A stretch of 64,000 bases of DNA. Origin: Enterococcus hulanensis (lineage in GTDB: Bacteria > Bacillota > Bacilli > Lactobacillales > Enterococcaceae). The stretch lies in assembly GCF_005405485.1 (NCBI RefSeq), contig NZ_BJED01000021.1, positions 1-64,000 on the forward strand. Reading direction: 5' to 3'. Under the pieces are notes generated by a model. That model did not search any database. It saw only the letters and a list, made by a program, of their open reading frames with translations, and was not told the origin of the DNA. Of the stretch, positions 1-9,244 are shown piece after piece. Every line of letters starts with the position of its first letter. Position 1 is the stretch's first letter. The translations under genes were made by a program, and so were the position numbers.

Positions 1-165
1 CAGTCGTTAAACTGTTAAGCTCAATTTGTTAATTGACTTGCTAGCATATTGCTTGCTATGTTGTTTGTTTCTATTAAATAGAAACGCCCTACACATTTGG
101 TTTGTTTTATTCGTTCAGTTTTCAAAGGTCTACATGGTTTGTTGCTTTGTTTCAGCAACTTTTAT
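1..165 (-). promoter_or_regulatory. rRNA operon 5' leader (transcribed leftwards)
   Basis: Read on the minus strand, this stretch contains CTTTGAAAACTGAAC, the boxA-like leader element typical of Firmicute rRNA operons (found before 16S and again in the 16S-23S spacer). It lies directly downstream of three sigma-A promoters and holds no ORF. The 16S gene itself is not in the window; I infer it begins just left of position 1. A tRNA operon leader is the main alternative. Confidence 0.65.
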
Positions 166-194
166 ATCTTAACAGGTTACTGAGTGATTGTCAA
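166..194 (-). promoter_or_regulatory. rRNA-type promoter, proximal
   Basis: On the minus strand TTGACA (189-194) is separated by 17 bp from TAAGAT (166-171). It is the promoter closest to the presumed 16S gene. The sequence GTTGCTGAAACAA follows the -10 and is repeated after the most distal promoter. Confidence 0.75.
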
Positions 195-249
195 CAATAA
201 TTTTCATTCGATTATGAAAATTATTTGAAACTCAATTGACAACTTTGAA

Positions 250-278
250 ATAATATCATCTAGGAAATAGCTTGTCCA
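250..278 (-). promoter_or_regulatory. rRNA-type promoter, middle
   Basis: On the minus strand TGGACA (273-278), a 17-bp spacer and TATTAT (250-255) form a promoter between the proximal and distal ones. It is the weakest of the three by -35 match. Confidence 0.5.
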
Positions 279-324
279 CAAGTATTTCTTATTGTTGTAT
301 CAACTTGTTTCAGCAACGTTATTG

Positions 325-352
325 ATAATATCATATTGAAAAAGAATGTCAA
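325..352 (-). promoter_or_regulatory. rRNA-type promoter, distal
   Basis: On the minus strand TTGACA (347-352), a 16-bp spacer and TATTAT (325-330). The initial transcribed region contains GTTGCTGAAACAA, the same 13-mer that follows the proximal promoter. Confidence 0.7.
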
Positions 353-395
353 ATGTTTTTCAGTTTTTTTCATTTAAATTTCAGCGAAACAGAAA

Positions 396-420
396 ATGGA
401 CTAGCAAATCGCTAGTCCAT
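396..420 (-). terminator. terminator of the endonuclease/phosphatase-family gene
   Basis: A perfect 10-bp stem (396-405 with 411-420) around a 5-nt loop, followed on the minus strand by TTTTCTGTTT. It overlaps the last codons and the stop of the upstream minus-strand gene, and it separates that gene from the rRNA promoters. Confidence 0.75.
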
Positions 421-1236
421 CATAACTTCTACTCCATAATGATCGCTAATTATACACTCATTTTTGCCATTAAAAACGATTTGATAGCTTACAACATTAA
501 AATCTTGAGAAGTAAAGATGTAATCAATTCGGAGTTTCTCAGCATTTTCTGACCAACCATCAATTGCTTCTTCTACTGTATATTCATCAAATTTACTTTT
601 TGCAGCAATAAAAGCATCTTGCAACTTCAATGAACTCCCTTTGACCATGGCATAACCTTCACCATTTATTTTTGCGTCATTATTAAAATCACCCATAATA
701 ATAAGAGATCCCTGTTTTTCTGACAATACTTTCTCTAATGCACCCCACTCAAATGCAAAAGCTGTTTTATCATTCTGCCACCAAGAGAAATGACCATTAG
801 CGACTATTATTTCCTGTCCGTCAATTATAGTCTCTCCAATCACTGCTCTTCGCGTATGATAATCTGTCGGATCAGAACTTTCAGAGATTAAGTAATTCTC
901 TGCTTTCATTGGCGTCCTCGACAACAAGCCAGTGCCCTCATGATAGATATCGTAGCCAACATGATTATAGCTCCAACTCCAATAATAGTAACAACCTAAG
1001 CTTTTTAATTTTTCAACCAAACAAAACAAGAAATTGTCTTGATGAACTGTTTGTTGTTTCGATGTCGGTTGAAAATACTTATCCAGTTTTGCTAACGGGC
1101 TAGTCATAAGTTGGTTTACTTCTTGCAAACCAATAAAATCGTATTCTTCCTTAGCGATTTGGTTAGCCAAAGTTTCTAATTGCTTTTGATCGTCCGCTTC
1201 CATCCAACTATGAGTGTTTAGAGTTAATACTTTGAT
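412..1236 (-). CDS. endonuclease/exonuclease/phosphatase family protein with apparent ATC start
   Basis: About 274 residues of the metal-dependent EEP fold (DNase I, sphingomyelinase and inositol phosphatase relatives). Visible motifs are LTLNTHSW at the N-terminus (metal-ligand Asn), GLQEVN near residue 39 (catalytic Glu), GDFNND near 183, and SDHYGVE at the C-terminus (catalytic Asp-His). The substrate cannot be told. No ATG, GTG or TTG lies between the malT stop and the ATG at 1203, and starting at 1203 would remove the conserved LTLNTHSW strand. ATC at 1234-1236 sits 8 nt after GGGG of a good ribosome binding site and gives the family-typical start (M)KVLTLN. The gene follows malT by 15 nt in the same reading frame and is probably co-transcribed with it, which suggests a link to maltose growth conditions, although that is inference. 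Confidence 0.8.
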   Translation of the reverse strand: MKVLTLNTHSWMEADDQKQLETLANQIAKEEYDFIGLQEVNQLMTSPLAKLDKYFQPTSKQQTVHQDNFLFCLVEKLKSLGCYYYWSWSYNHVGYDIYHEGTGLLSRTPMKAENYLISESSDPTDYHTRRAVIGETIIDGQEIIVANGHFSWWQNDKTAFAFEWGALEKVLSEKQGSLIIMGDFNNDAKINGEGYAMVKGSSLKLQDAFIAAKSKFDEYTVEEAIDGWSENAEKLRIDYIFTSQDFNVVSYQIVFNGKNECIISDHYGVEVMMD

Positions 1237-1251
1237 TGTTTTCGCCCCACT

Positions 1252-3435
1252 TTAGTAATCAATTGACCCAATCGTTTCCCCACGAGAAACAAGTCCTGTT
1301 TTATCATAATGGTAATTCTCGATCTTGTCACCATTTGTAAACACTACAATCATCGTAGTCAATTTTCCAGCTTCTTGAATCATTGCTAAATCAGCAGTTG
1401 CAACAATTTTACCTGCCTTTACTTTTTCACCTTCATGAACTTTGATTTCAAATGCATCGCCGCCTAAGTTAACCGTGTCGATCCCCATATGAAGCAACAC
1501 TTCGATTTCATCTTCTGTTTTGATACCAATAGCGTGTTTTGTCGGAAAGACGGAAACAATAGTACCCGAAACTGGACTTGCTACCTCTCCATTTTCTGGT
1601 ATCACCGCAAAGCCTTCACCCATCATTTTCTGTGAGAAAACTTCATCCTGCACTTGATCAATTGGGATAAGTTCTCCGTTCGCTGGTGCAACAAAATCAG
1701 CATGTAGTCCTTTAAAGGCTGTAGTGGTTTTTTTAGATTCGAGAGAACTTTCTTGGAAATCACTCGCAGGAATTTGTACGCCTGAATCTAACAAATCCTG
1801 AATATCAGATTTAAGGATATCTGCCTTCGGACCATAAACAGCTTGCACGCCATTATCCTTAACCAAAAGCCCCATTGCACCAGCTTTTTTCCAATCTTCT
1901 TCACCGCCGACAATATTCCTATCTGCAACTGTTACTCGTAATCGAGTCATACATGCGTCAACATCAGTAATGTTTTGCGGACCACCTAATAAGTTAATGA
2001 TCTTTACAATTTGTGAATCTGCCGTTACTGAGCCATCCTTTGTTCCACTAGCGGCTTCTTCAGTATCAACTTCATAATTCCCATTTCTTCCTGGGGTTGC
2101 GTAATTGAATTTCTTGATCATGAAATTAGCAAAGAAATAAGTGAACACTCCAAACGCGATACTTGTTAAAACAAAATTAAGTAAGTCATTGCCTAATCCT
2201 GCTCTTAATGCCATAGGTACCCTAGTCAACAGTTCAATATTCCCAAATGAATGAACTCGTAAATTGATTAAGTCAGCCATAGCGAAAGCAGCCCCTTGAA
2301 TTACTGCATAGCAAGCATATAGCGGTACCGCAACAAACATAAACATAAACTCTAAAGGTTCCGTTACTCCTGTGAGGAATACCGCTACTGCTGCAGAAAG
2401 GAACATGGATTTATATTTTTTCTTTTTATCAGGATCGACGTTGCGGTACATTGCTAAAGTCAACCCCATCAAAATACCAGACGAACCAATCATTTGTCCG
2501 ACTTTAAAACGCGCCGGTGTCCATTGAGTTAACACATGTTGATATTGAGACATGTCGCCGCCATTTTTTAAATTAACTAAGTCAGTTGCCCATGCCAACC
2601 ATAACGGATCTTGACCGAATACTTGACTTCCTGCTTGTGCCCCAGTCAAAATATCATAAGTTCCGCCCAATTGCGTATAGTTCATTGGAATTGTCAGCAT
2701 GTGATGCAGCCCGAACGGTAAAAGTAATCGTTCTAGTGTTCCATATAAAAATGGAGCCAATACTGGTGCAGTATCTTGAGAATTCGCGATCCATTTACCA
2801 AAATCGTTGATTCCTGTTTGGATAACTGGCCAAATTAAGGCTAATACCAAAGCTACAATAACTGAACGTAAAATTACTACAAAAGGAACAAATCGTTTTC
2901 CATTAAAAAAGGTCAACACTTCTGGCAGCTTCCGGAAATTGTAGTATTTATTGTAAGCCGTCGCTCCCACGAAACCCGCGATGATCCCAACAAATACTCC
3001 CATATTCAATGCCGGAGCTTCTAACACACTCGTAAAATATCCATTGACCATAATTTTTTGACCGAATAGTGTATGAGTCATCGCATTTGGATCAGCTAAC
3101 ATTTCTGAAGTAATACCAAAGATCGAGCCTGTGATTCGATTAATCAAAATGAATGATAGCCCTGCTGCAAATGCACCACCCGCTCGTTCTTTCGCCCAAC
3201 TTCCACCAATTGCCAATGCAAAAAGTAAATGCAAATTACCAATAATAGCCCAACCAATATTTTCAACAACGCCACCTGTAGTGACTAACCACCCTAGATT
3301 TTCGTTAATCAATGGTAAAGACTTTCCGATGCTGATCATCAAACCTGCTGCCGGCATTACTGCAATTACCACCATCAGCGCCTTCCCGAACTTTTGCCAA
3401 AACTCAAAACTAAAAATCTTTTTGATTCCTTTCAT
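1252..3435 (-). CDS. malT: maltose PTS transporter, EIICBA
   Basis: A 727-residue glucose-family PTS permease that takes up and phosphorylates its sugar. Order: EIIC membrane domain (about residues 1-430, roughly ten helices, with GLHHMLTIPMNY), EIIB (about 475-555, phospho-Cys in DACMTRLR) and EIIA (about 590-727, phospho-His in EVLLHMGIDT). The start is the ATG at 3433-3435, preceded by AGGAGG; the ORF extends 20 codons further upstream without a ribosome site and across the promoter. Divergent malP, pgmB and a LacI regulator identify the locus as the enterococcal mal cluster, so maltose is the likely substrate. Regulation by MalR and CcpA is indicated by the operators at 3470-3486 and 3517-3530. 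A close alternative would be a glucose or trehalose EIICBA, but the gene context argues for maltose. Confidence 0.9.
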   Translation of the reverse strand: MKGIKKIFSFEFWQKFGKALMVVIAVMPAAGLMISIGKSLPLINENLGWLVTTGGVVENIGWAIIGNLHLLFALAIGGSWAKERAGGAFAAGLSFILINRITGSIFGITSEMLADPNAMTHTLFGQKIMVNGYFTSVLEAPALNMGVFVGIIAGFVGATAYNKYYNFRKLPEVLTFFNGKRFVPFVVILRSVIVALVLALIWPVIQTGINDFGKWIANSQDTAPVLAPFLYGTLERLLLPFGLHHMLTIPMNYTQLGGTYDILTGAQAGSQVFGQDPLWLAWATDLVNLKNGGDMSQYQHVLTQWTPARFKVGQMIGSSGILMGLTLAMYRNVDPDKKKKYKSMFLSAAVAVFLTGVTEPLEFMFMFVAVPLYACYAVIQGAAFAMADLINLRVHSFGNIELLTRVPMALRAGLGNDLLNFVLTSIAFGVFTYFFANFMIKKFNYATPGRNGNYEVDTEEAASGTKDGSVTADSQIVKIINLLGGPQNITDVDACMTRLRVTVADRNIVGGEEDWKKAGAMGLLVKDNGVQAVYGPKADILKSDIQDLLDSGVQIPASDFQESSLESKKTTTAFKGLHADFVAPANGELIPIDQVQDEVFSQKMMGEGFAVIPENGEVASPVSGTIVSVFPTKHAIGIKTEDEIEVLLHMGIDTVNLGGDAFEIKVHEGEKVKAGKIVATADLAMIQEAGKLTTMIVVFTNGDKIENYHYDKTGLVSRGETIGSIDY

Positions 3436-3469
3436 GTTTGTTCCTCCTAATTTTTGATGCGAAGATTTT

Positions 3470-3486
3470 ACGCAATCGGTTTCGCT
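3470..3486. promoter_or_regulatory. MalR-type operator over the malT transcription start
   Basis: The imperfect palindrome ACGCAATCGGTTTCGCT matches LacI-family operators (CGCAA-NCG-TTGCG). It lies just downstream of the malT -10, where a bound repressor would block initiation. A near-identical site sits in the malP promoter. Confidence 0.7.
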
Positions 3487-3493
3487 GATTTGC

Positions 3494-3522
3494 ATTATAT
3501 ACTCATTTTTTTATTTTGTAAA
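3494..3522 (-). promoter_or_regulatory. malT promoter
   Basis: On the minus strand TTTACA (3517-3522), a 17-bp spacer and TATAAT (3494-3499), about 60 bp before the malT start codon. Confidence 0.75.
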
Positions 3523-3530
3523 CTCTTTCA
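3517..3530 (-). promoter_or_regulatory. candidate cre (CcpA) site
   Basis: TGAAAGAGTTTACA on the minus strand matches the cre consensus except at the first base of the central CG. It overlaps the malT -35, a position suited to catabolite repression. Inferred from sequence match only. Confidence 0.5.
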
Positions 3531-3598
3531 AGTGTTTTGTTTTAAAAATCATTATTTCTTCTATGTAGACTTAACTATAAAAACTTTCCCTTAAATGC

Positions 3599-3628
3599 TT
3601 GACTTACGCAATCGGTTGCGTATATGAT
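3599..3628 (+). promoter_or_regulatory. malP promoter with embedded MalR operator
   Basis: TTGACT (3599-3604) and TATGAT (3623-3628) are 18 bp apart, and nearly the whole spacer is the operator ACGCAATCGGTTGCGT (3606-3621). Repressor bound here would occlude RNA polymerase, so malP-pgmB-malR and malT are probably co-regulated. Confidence 0.75.
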
Positions 3629-3657
3629 AGTGCTAAGAAAACATAAGGAGGACTATC

Positions 3658-5943
3658 ATGAAAAATGTTCAACGTCTTTTTGAAATCGACCCTTGGAAAA
3701 TTCGAACTACTAAATTAGATAAAGAAAACCGGCGGCTTCAGGAATCTTTGACTAGTATAGGAAATGGTTATATGGGAATGCGTGGTAATTTTGAGGAAAG
3801 CTATAGCGGCGATCGCCATCAGGGTACTTACCTTGCCGGAATTTGGTATCCTGATAAAACTCGTGTCGGCTGGTGGAAGAATGGTTATCCTGAGTATTTC
3901 GGTAAAGTCATCAATGCGCTTGATTTTATTCAAATGAAATTATTTGTAAATGATCATGAGATTGATCTAGCAGTCACTGAGTATGAAGATTTTGATTTAG
4001 AATTAAATATGGAAAACGGGGTCCTTACCCGCTCCTTTACCGTGACAATCGACGATACAAAAGTTCGTTTTACTTTTGAACGCTTTTTAAGTGTTGTAAA
4101 ACAGGAGCTTGCTGTCATTCGACTTACTGCTGAAAGTTTAGTTGGCGATGCAGAATTAAAAGTCGTATCTAAATTAGATAATAACGTACAGAATGAAGAC
4201 AGCAATTATGAAGAAATGTTCTGGTTAGAAAAAGATCGCGGACACCGAGAAGACATTAGCTTCTTAACAACTCAGACTATCCCAAATAATTTTGGAATCG
4301 AACAGTTTTCGGTGACTGGCGCAATGAAACATATCAGTTCTACAATCGGACTGCAACAAGATGATACTCTAGAAGTTGCTGAAACATTCTCTTATAACTT
4401 AAAAGTCAATCAATCAGTTCAATTAGAAAAACGAGTAGTTATATTAACTAGTCGCGATGTCCCAGAATCCGAGCAAAGCGAAAAGGCTGTCGCATTACTG
4501 TCGAAATACAATGATTCCTTCGAAGATCTGTTGGCTGAACAAAATGCAGCTTGGGCAAATCGTTGGGCTTTAGCGGATGTTTTGATTGATGGAGATGACG
4601 AGGCGCAGCAGGGTATTCGCTTCAACATCTTCCAACTCTTTTCAACTTATTATGGTGAAGATGAGCGTCTGAATATTGGACCAAAAGGTTTCACTGGTGA
4701 AAAATATGGCGGTGCGACTTATTGGGATACAGAAGCCTATGCTGTCCCAATGTACTTAGGAATCTCTGATCCAGAAGTAACTAAAAACTTATTGAAATAT
4801 CGCCACAATCAATTACCGCAGGCACAGCACAATGCTCGCCAGCAAGGTTTACAAGGCGCCTTATATCCGATGGTTACCTTTACCGGTGTCGAATGCCACA
4901 ATGAATGGGAAATCACCTTCGAGGAAATTCACCGAAATGGCGCGATTGCTCATGCAATTTATAACTACACGACCTATACCGGTGATGACAGCTATATAAA
5001 GAATGAAGGCTTGGAAGTTCTGACTGAGATTGCTCGTTTCTGGGCTGACCGGGTACATTATTCAAAACGCCAGCAAAAATATATGATTCATGGTGTGACC
5101 GGACCTAATGAGTATGAGAATAATATCAATAACAACTGGTATACTAACTATTTAGCAACTTGGGTATTATCATATACATTAGAAAATTATCAAAAATATC
5201 AAGACCAAGCGACCGTTTCAATATCTTCAGAGGAACAGGCCAAGTGGCAAGATATTATTGAGCATATGTACTTTCCTGCAGATGAAGAGTTAGGCATTTT
5301 CGTTCAACATGATACTTTCTTAGATAAAGATTTAATGTCGGCTGCTGACTTAGCTCCGGAAGATCGCCCGTTAAACCAAAACTGGTCTTGGGACAAAATC
5401 CTGCGTTCTTGTTTCATTAAACAGGCAGATGTTTTGCAAGGAATTTACTTCTTCGGAGATCAATTCACTAAAGAAGAGAAACGTAAAAATTTCGAGTTTT
5501 ACGAACCAATGACTGTTCATGAGTCTTCACTGTCTGCTTCAATCCATGCTATTTTAGCGGCAGAGCTTGGTTTAATCGACAAATCTATGGAAATGTATCA
5601 ACGAACGGCTCGGTTAGATTTAGACAACTATAACAATGACACTGACGATGGTTTGCATATTACTTCAATGACCGGCAGTTGGTTAGCTATTGTCCAAGGC
5701 TTTGCACAAATGAAAACAACAAGCGGCCAATTAAGCTTTGCGCCGTTACTGCCAAAAGAATGGAATCACTATTCTTTCCATATTAATTACCGTGGACGCT
5801 TGTTAGCAATTTCAGTAAATCAAAAAGAAGTGCAAATTGACTTGAAAGATGGACCTGCCTTAGCTATGATGCTTTATGGAAAGGAAATTTCTTTGAGCGA
5901 TTCAATGACAGTTCCACTGGAACAGGAGGAATCAAATGTTTAA
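3658..5943 (+). CDS. malP: maltose phosphorylase (GH65)
   Basis: A 761-residue cytoplasmic enzyme, a normal length for family 65. It splits maltose with inorganic phosphate into glucose and beta-glucose 1-phosphate, without spending ATP. Visible: an N-terminal beta-sandwich domain (about 1-270), the (alpha/alpha)6 catalytic barrel (about 320-660) with YWDTEAY and [11 protein letters not shown], the latter carrying the catalytic Glu, and a short C-terminal sheet domain ([11 protein letters not shown]). AGGAGG precedes the ATG. The gene is the first of an operon with pgmB, which it overlaps by 8 nt, and malR. Other GH65 enzymes (kojibiose or trehalose phosphorylase) are possible, but maltose fits the neighbours. 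Confidence 0.92.
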   Translation: MKNVQRLFEIDPWKIRTTKLDKENRRLQESLTSIGNGYMGMRGNFEESYSGDRHQGTYLAGIWYPDKTRVGWWKNGYPEYFGKVINALDFIQMKLFVNDHEIDLAVTEYEDFDLELNMENGVLTRSFTVTIDDTKVRFTFERFLSVVKQELAVIRLTAESLVGDAELKVVSKLDNNVQNEDSNYEEMFWLEKDRGHREDISFLTTQTIPNNFGIEQFSVTGAMKHISSTIGLQQDDTLEVAETFSYNLKVNQSVQLEKRVVILTSRDVPESEQSEKAVALLSKYNDSFEDLLAEQNAAWANRWALADVLIDGDDEAQQGIRFNIFQLFSTYYGEDERLNIGPKGFTGEKYGGATYWDTEAYAVPMYLGISDPEVTKNLLKYRHNQLPQAQHNARQQGLQGALYPMVTFTGVECHNEWEITFEEIHRNGAIAHAIYNYTTYTGDDSYIKNEGLEVLTEIARFWADRVHYSKRQQKYMIHGVTGPNEYENNINNNWYTNYLATWVLSYTLENYQKYQDQATVSISSEEQAKWQDIIEHMYFPADEELGIFVQHDTFLDKDLMSAADLAPEDRPLNQNWSWDKILRSCFIKQADVLQGIYFFGDQFTKEEKRKNFEFYEPMTVHESSLSASIHAILAAELGLIDKSMEMYQRTARLDLDNYNNDTDDGLHITSMTGSWLAIVQGFAQMKTTSGQLSFAPLLPKEWNHYSFHINYRGRLLAISVNQKEVQIDLKDGPALAMMLYGKEISLSDSMTVPLEQEESNV

Positions 5944-6595
5944 AGGCGTTTTGTTTGATTTAGATGGTGTCATCACTGATACTGCTGAATATCATTACTT
6001 GGCATGGAAAAAATTAGCTGATGATCTTGATATTTCAATTGATCGGCAGTTTAATGAAAAATTGAAGGGCGTTAGCCGCGAAGATTCTTTACGGCTGATC
6101 CTCGAACATGGTGGTCGTGAAAAAGACTTTTCCGAAACTGAGTTCAATCAATTAGCAAAATCAAAAAATGACAATTATGTAGAAATGATTCAAGCTGTTT
6201 CGCCAAAAGATGTCTACCCTGGTATTTTAGAATTGCTGAAAGCATTGAAAAATGCTGACATCAAAATTTCTTTAGCGTCAGCAAGTAAAAACGGTCCTTT
6301 TTTATTAAAACAGATGGAATTGACCGAGTATTTCGATGGTATCGCTGATCCGGCAGCCGTACGTGCTGGAAAACCTGCTCCTGATATTTTTATTCTAGCT
6401 GCTGAAGTGGTGGGACTAGCTCCTAACGAATGCATTGGGATTGAGGATGCTCAAGCAGGAATCACCGCCATCAAAGCAAGCGGCGCATTACCTGTTGGTG
6501 TGGGAAGCGCGAAGCAATTAGGTGATGATATTGCTATCGTCGCTTCGACTGCTGAACTTACCTTAAATTTTTTAGAAAAACAATGGAGTAACTAA
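5936..6595 (+). CDS. pgmB: beta-phosphoglucomutase (HAD family)
   Basis: A 219-residue HAD-superfamily mutase that converts beta-glucose 1-phosphate, the product of MalP, to glucose 6-phosphate. Motif I is [13 protein letters not shown] near residue 8 (nucleophile Asp and acid/base Asp), the cap domain is about 15-90 (KGVSRED), the threonine/serine motif SLASASKNG is near 116, Lys in AGKPAPD is near 146, and motif IV is GIEDAQAGI near 170. It overlaps the malP stop, which points to translational coupling. The length and cap fit beta-PGM rather than a general phosphatase. Confidence 0.92.
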   Translation: MFKGVLFDLDGVITDTAEYHYLAWKKLADDLDISIDRQFNEKLKGVSREDSLRLILEHGGREKDFSETEFNQLAKSKNDNYVEMIQAVSPKDVYPGILELLKALKNADIKISLASASKNGPFLLKQMELTEYFDGIADPAAVRAGKPAPDIFILAAEVVGLAPNECIGIEDAQAGITAIKASGALPVGVGSAKQLGDDIAIVASTAELTLNFLEKQWSN

Positions 6596-6619
6596 TATTA
6601 CAGAGAAAGGAGAGCGAAA

Positions 6620-7627
6620 ATGGTATCTACAGTTAAAGACGTGGCTAAAAAAGCAAAAGTCTCTCCTTCTACTGTTTCCCGTGTGATTAACGATCATCCT
6701 AGTATTTCCGCTGAAACAAAACAGCGGGTTCGGAAGATCATGGATGAAATGGGATACTTTCCAAACGTCACTGCACGAAATCTTGGAAAACAGCGAGCAA
6801 ATTCTTTTGGTGTCATTTTGCCACCTCTTGATTCTCGCGAACGCTTAGGCAATCCGCTTTATTTGGAATTACTAAACGCAGTGAACGAAACTGCTGCGGA
6901 ATTTCAAATTACCACCGCTGTTGCCTCAGCTAATAATAGTAAGACCCTTTTGGAAAATGTAACTCGGATGCATCGGCAAAAACAAGTGGATGGCTTCATC
7001 TTAGCTTATTCAGAAAAGGATGACCCAGTTGCCGAATATCTTTATCAGAATCACGTCCCCTTTACCTTAATCGGACGTCCGCCTGAAAGAGAAGCTGACA
7101 TTGTTTATGTCGATAACGATAATCAATTGCTCGGTAAACAAGCTACTGAGCATTTGATTGAGAAAGGACATAAAAATATCCTGTTCGTCTCAAATGTTAA
7201 TCAAGAAGTCATTTTCTTTGAACGTTATTTTGGATATCAAGAGGCTATGATGTTAAAGGGCTATCCTACCCATTCACCTTTAACAATGCTGAAACCTGAA
7301 GACTACACGCAATTTCCTGAAGTAATCAAAGAAACTGGGGCAACTGCTCTGGTTGTGATCGATGATATTTTTGCCTTACGTATGATTCAATTAGCAACGC
7401 TGCACGGCTATAAGGTTCCCGATGATCTTTCGGTCATTAGCTTTAATAATTCAATTTTTGCAACGCTCGTCCACCCTTACTTGACGACGATTGACATTGA
7501 TATTTCTGACCTTGGTCGTCTAGGGACACAGAAATTAATAGAACAAATTGAGCAAAAACAATCGAGTGGTGTTCAATTAGTCGTACCACATCATCTGATC
7601 CAAAGAGAAACTGTTCGTACGATTTAA
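6620..7627 (+). CDS. malR: LacI-family maltose operon repressor
   Basis: A 335-residue regulator. The N-terminal helix-turn-helix and hinge are at 1-58 (VKDVAKKAKVSPSTVSRVIN), followed by a periplasmic-binding-protein-like effector domain (about 60-330). It is the last gene of the malP operon, 24 nt after pgmB, with AAAGGAG before the ATG. The ACGCAA-TCGG-TTGCGT sites between malT and malP are its likely operators. CcpA belongs to the same family, but the operon position favours a pathway-specific regulator. Confidence 0.85.
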   Translation: MVSTVKDVAKKAKVSPSTVSRVINDHPSISAETKQRVRKIMDEMGYFPNVTARNLGKQRANSFGVILPPLDSRERLGNPLYLELLNAVNETAAEFQITTAVASANNSKTLLENVTRMHRQKQVDGFILAYSEKDDPVAEYLYQNHVPFTLIGRPPEREADIVYVDNDNQLLGKQATEHLIEKGHKNILFVSNVNQEVIFFERYFGYQEAMMLKGYPTHSPLTMLKPEDYTQFPEVIKETGATALVVIDDIFALRMIQLATLHGYKVPDDLSVISFNNSIFATLVHPYLTTIDIDISDLGRLGTQKLIEQIEQKQSSGVQLVVPHHLIQRETVRTI

Positions 7628-7640
7628 GTTATCATTAAAT

Positions 7641-7675
7641 ACGACCTGTCCAACTTGTGACAGGTCGTTATTTTG
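7641..7675 (+). terminator. terminator of the malP operon
   Basis: A 10-bp stem ACGACCTGTC/GACAGGTCGT with an 8-nt loop, then TATTTTG. Confidence 0.8.
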
Positions 7676-7712
7676 TATATACTTGCGAAAAATCAGAAAG
7701 AAAGTGGTATAG

Positions 7713-8507
7713 ATGGTTCTAATCTTAGGTCTACTCCTAGTGCTCTTTCTGTTCTATTGTCGTTACTCAACCTATCAATTGATCGAAAAGCACTTTCAAA
7801 TTAATAAGGATGAACAACTGATTATTCAAACTGGTGAAAAGACAGGTTTAACGATCGCCCAAATTAGCGATAGCCACTTTTCACCATTTTATTCCCCTAA
7901 GCGATTTGATAAAATCATTAATAAACTGAACCAAGCAAAGCCTGATATTGTATTATTTACTGGTGATTTGATTGAAAATTATCGCTATTGGCAAACAAGA
8001 GACTGCAACGCCATCAGTCAGCAATTGGCAAAAATCCATGCACCTAAAGGAAAATTCGCGATCTTAGGTAATCATGATTACTGTTCCAACGGTCGCACAG
8101 CAGTTAGTCAAATACTAGCTGATGGAGGTTTTACTCTATTGAATAATCAAAGTACATTAGTGGATCAGATAAGCTTAACAGGAATCGACGATGGACAAGA
8201 AGGTCAGCCTGATTATAATACTCTTCCAAAAAAAGCAGACTTCTCTATCTTAATGATTCATGAACCCGATCAGGTCAGGCACTTACCTGAGCTTGATCAA
8301 TTTGATCTGATTTTATCTGGACACAGCCATGGAGGACAAATCCGCTTTCCGCTCTTTCCTTATAAAAATTTTGGATCTAAACTTTATGATCAAGGAATTT
8401 ACGAATTGACATCTAAAACTAGCCTAGTCGTCAACACTGGCTTAGGAACTACGGGACCTCCACTACGCTTTAGAGTGACCCCTGAAATTTTATATTTCCA
8501 TCTATAG
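7713..8507 (+). CDS. membrane-anchored metallophosphoesterase (YkuE-like)
   Basis: A 264-residue calcineurin-like phosphoesterase with an N-terminal membrane helix (about 1-17) and no other transmembrane segment. The metal-site motifs occur in order: ISDSHFS near 52, FTGDLIEN near 85, LGNHDY near 116 and SGHSHGGQ near 206. Relatives of the YkuE group hydrolyse phosphoesters at the membrane, but the substrate is not known here. It has its own short upstream region and a bidirectional terminator behind it. The ribosome site before ATG is weak (GAAAGTGG). Confidence 0.85.
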   Translation: MVLILGLLLVLFLFYCRYSTYQLIEKHFQINKDEQLIIQTGEKTGLTIAQISDSHFSPFYSPKRFDKIINKLNQAKPDIVLFTGDLIENYRYWQTRDCNAISQQLAKIHAPKGKFAILGNHDYCSNGRTAVSQILADGGFTLLNNQSTLVDQISLTGIDDGQEGQPDYNTLPKKADFSILMIHEPDQVRHLPELDQFDLILSGHSHGGQIRFPLFPYKNFGSKLYDQGIYELTSKTSLVVNTGLGTTGPPLRFRVTPEILYFHL

Positions 8508-8557
8508 AAAAAGAGTTTGAACGTTCGCTTCTGAAGCAGAACGTTCAAACTCTTTTT
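8508..8557. terminator. bidirectional terminator
   Basis: A 19-bp stem AAAAAGAGTTTGAACGTTC with its complement, a 12-nt loop, and A and T tracts on both sides. It serves the convergent phosphoesterase and DedA genes. Confidence 0.85.
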
Positions 8558-9191
8558 ATGCGTGAACTCTTTTCTTAATATATGGAACCATGATGGGAAC
8601 TAACGAAACAAAAACGATCAAAAGCATGATTAATGAAAAATGTTCACTGACGATCGGGATATTTCCCAAGAAATAACCAGCTGCACTGACAACTGTTCCC
8701 CAAACAATCGCTCCAAAAATATTAAAGCTTGAAAAAATCCCCCAATTCATTTTACTGGAGCCGGCAATGAACGGAATGAACGTTCGAACAAACGGCATAA
8801 AACGCCCTAAGAAAATCGTCCACTTTCCACGCTCATTGAAGAAATTCTCCGCTTCACGTACTTTATCCTCTTTAATAAAACGTGAAATTGGACTATGATA
8901 CAACGCTCGAACACCAATTGTATGACCAATCCAATAATTCATCATGTCACCTAAGATCGCCGCAATCACACAAACTCCAATTACATAAGGCAAGTGAAGA
9001 ACATTCCCGCCTAAAGCCGTTAATGCCCCGGCTGCAAATAAAAATGAATCACCTGGCAAAAAGGGAAAAATGACTACTCCTGTTTCAATAAAAACAATTG
9101 CAAATAAAATCGGATAAATTCCCACGCCATATTGATGTACCAACGACACCATATGCGCATCAATATGTAAAATAAAATCAATCAAAGCCAT
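8556..9191 (-). CDS. DedA family (VTT/SNARE-associated) membrane protein
   Basis: A 211-residue integral membrane protein of the DedA superfamily, whose members move undecaprenyl phosphate or phosphatidylethanolamine across the membrane. Visible family features are the first re-entrant segment with PFLPGDSFLF near 44, GDMMNYWIG near 83, and the second GRFMPFVRTFIPFIAG near 129 with conserved Arg and Pro. Several hydrophobic helices complete the fold, and the tail is basic. It is monocistronic. The exact lipid cannot be told from sequence. Confidence 0.88.
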   Translation of the reverse strand: MALIDFILHIDAHMVSLVHQYGVGIYPILFAIVFIETGVVIFPFLPGDSFLFAAGALTALGGNVLHLPYVIGVCVIAAILGDMMNYWIGHTIGVRALYHSPISRFIKEDKVREAENFFNERGKWTIFLGRFMPFVRTFIPFIAGSSKMNWGIFSSFNIFGAIVWGTVVSAAGYFLGNIPIVSEHFSLIMLLIVFVSLVPIMVPYIKKRVHA

Positions 9192-9244
9192 CTACTCTAA
9201 TACTCCTTCTGATAAGATTCCTTTCTTATCATACGACTTTTCGC

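Noticed and set aside
346-552. 68-codon plus-strand frame over the rRNA promoters and the end of the endonuclease/phosphatase-family gene
   Set aside because: It is antisense to a real gene end and its terminator and has no ribosome site.
3131-3457. 108-codon plus-strand frame opposite malT
   Set aside because: Antisense shadow of the malT membrane domain; many other antisense frames (in malP, recD2, sbcC and the SNF2 gene) were dropped for the same reason.
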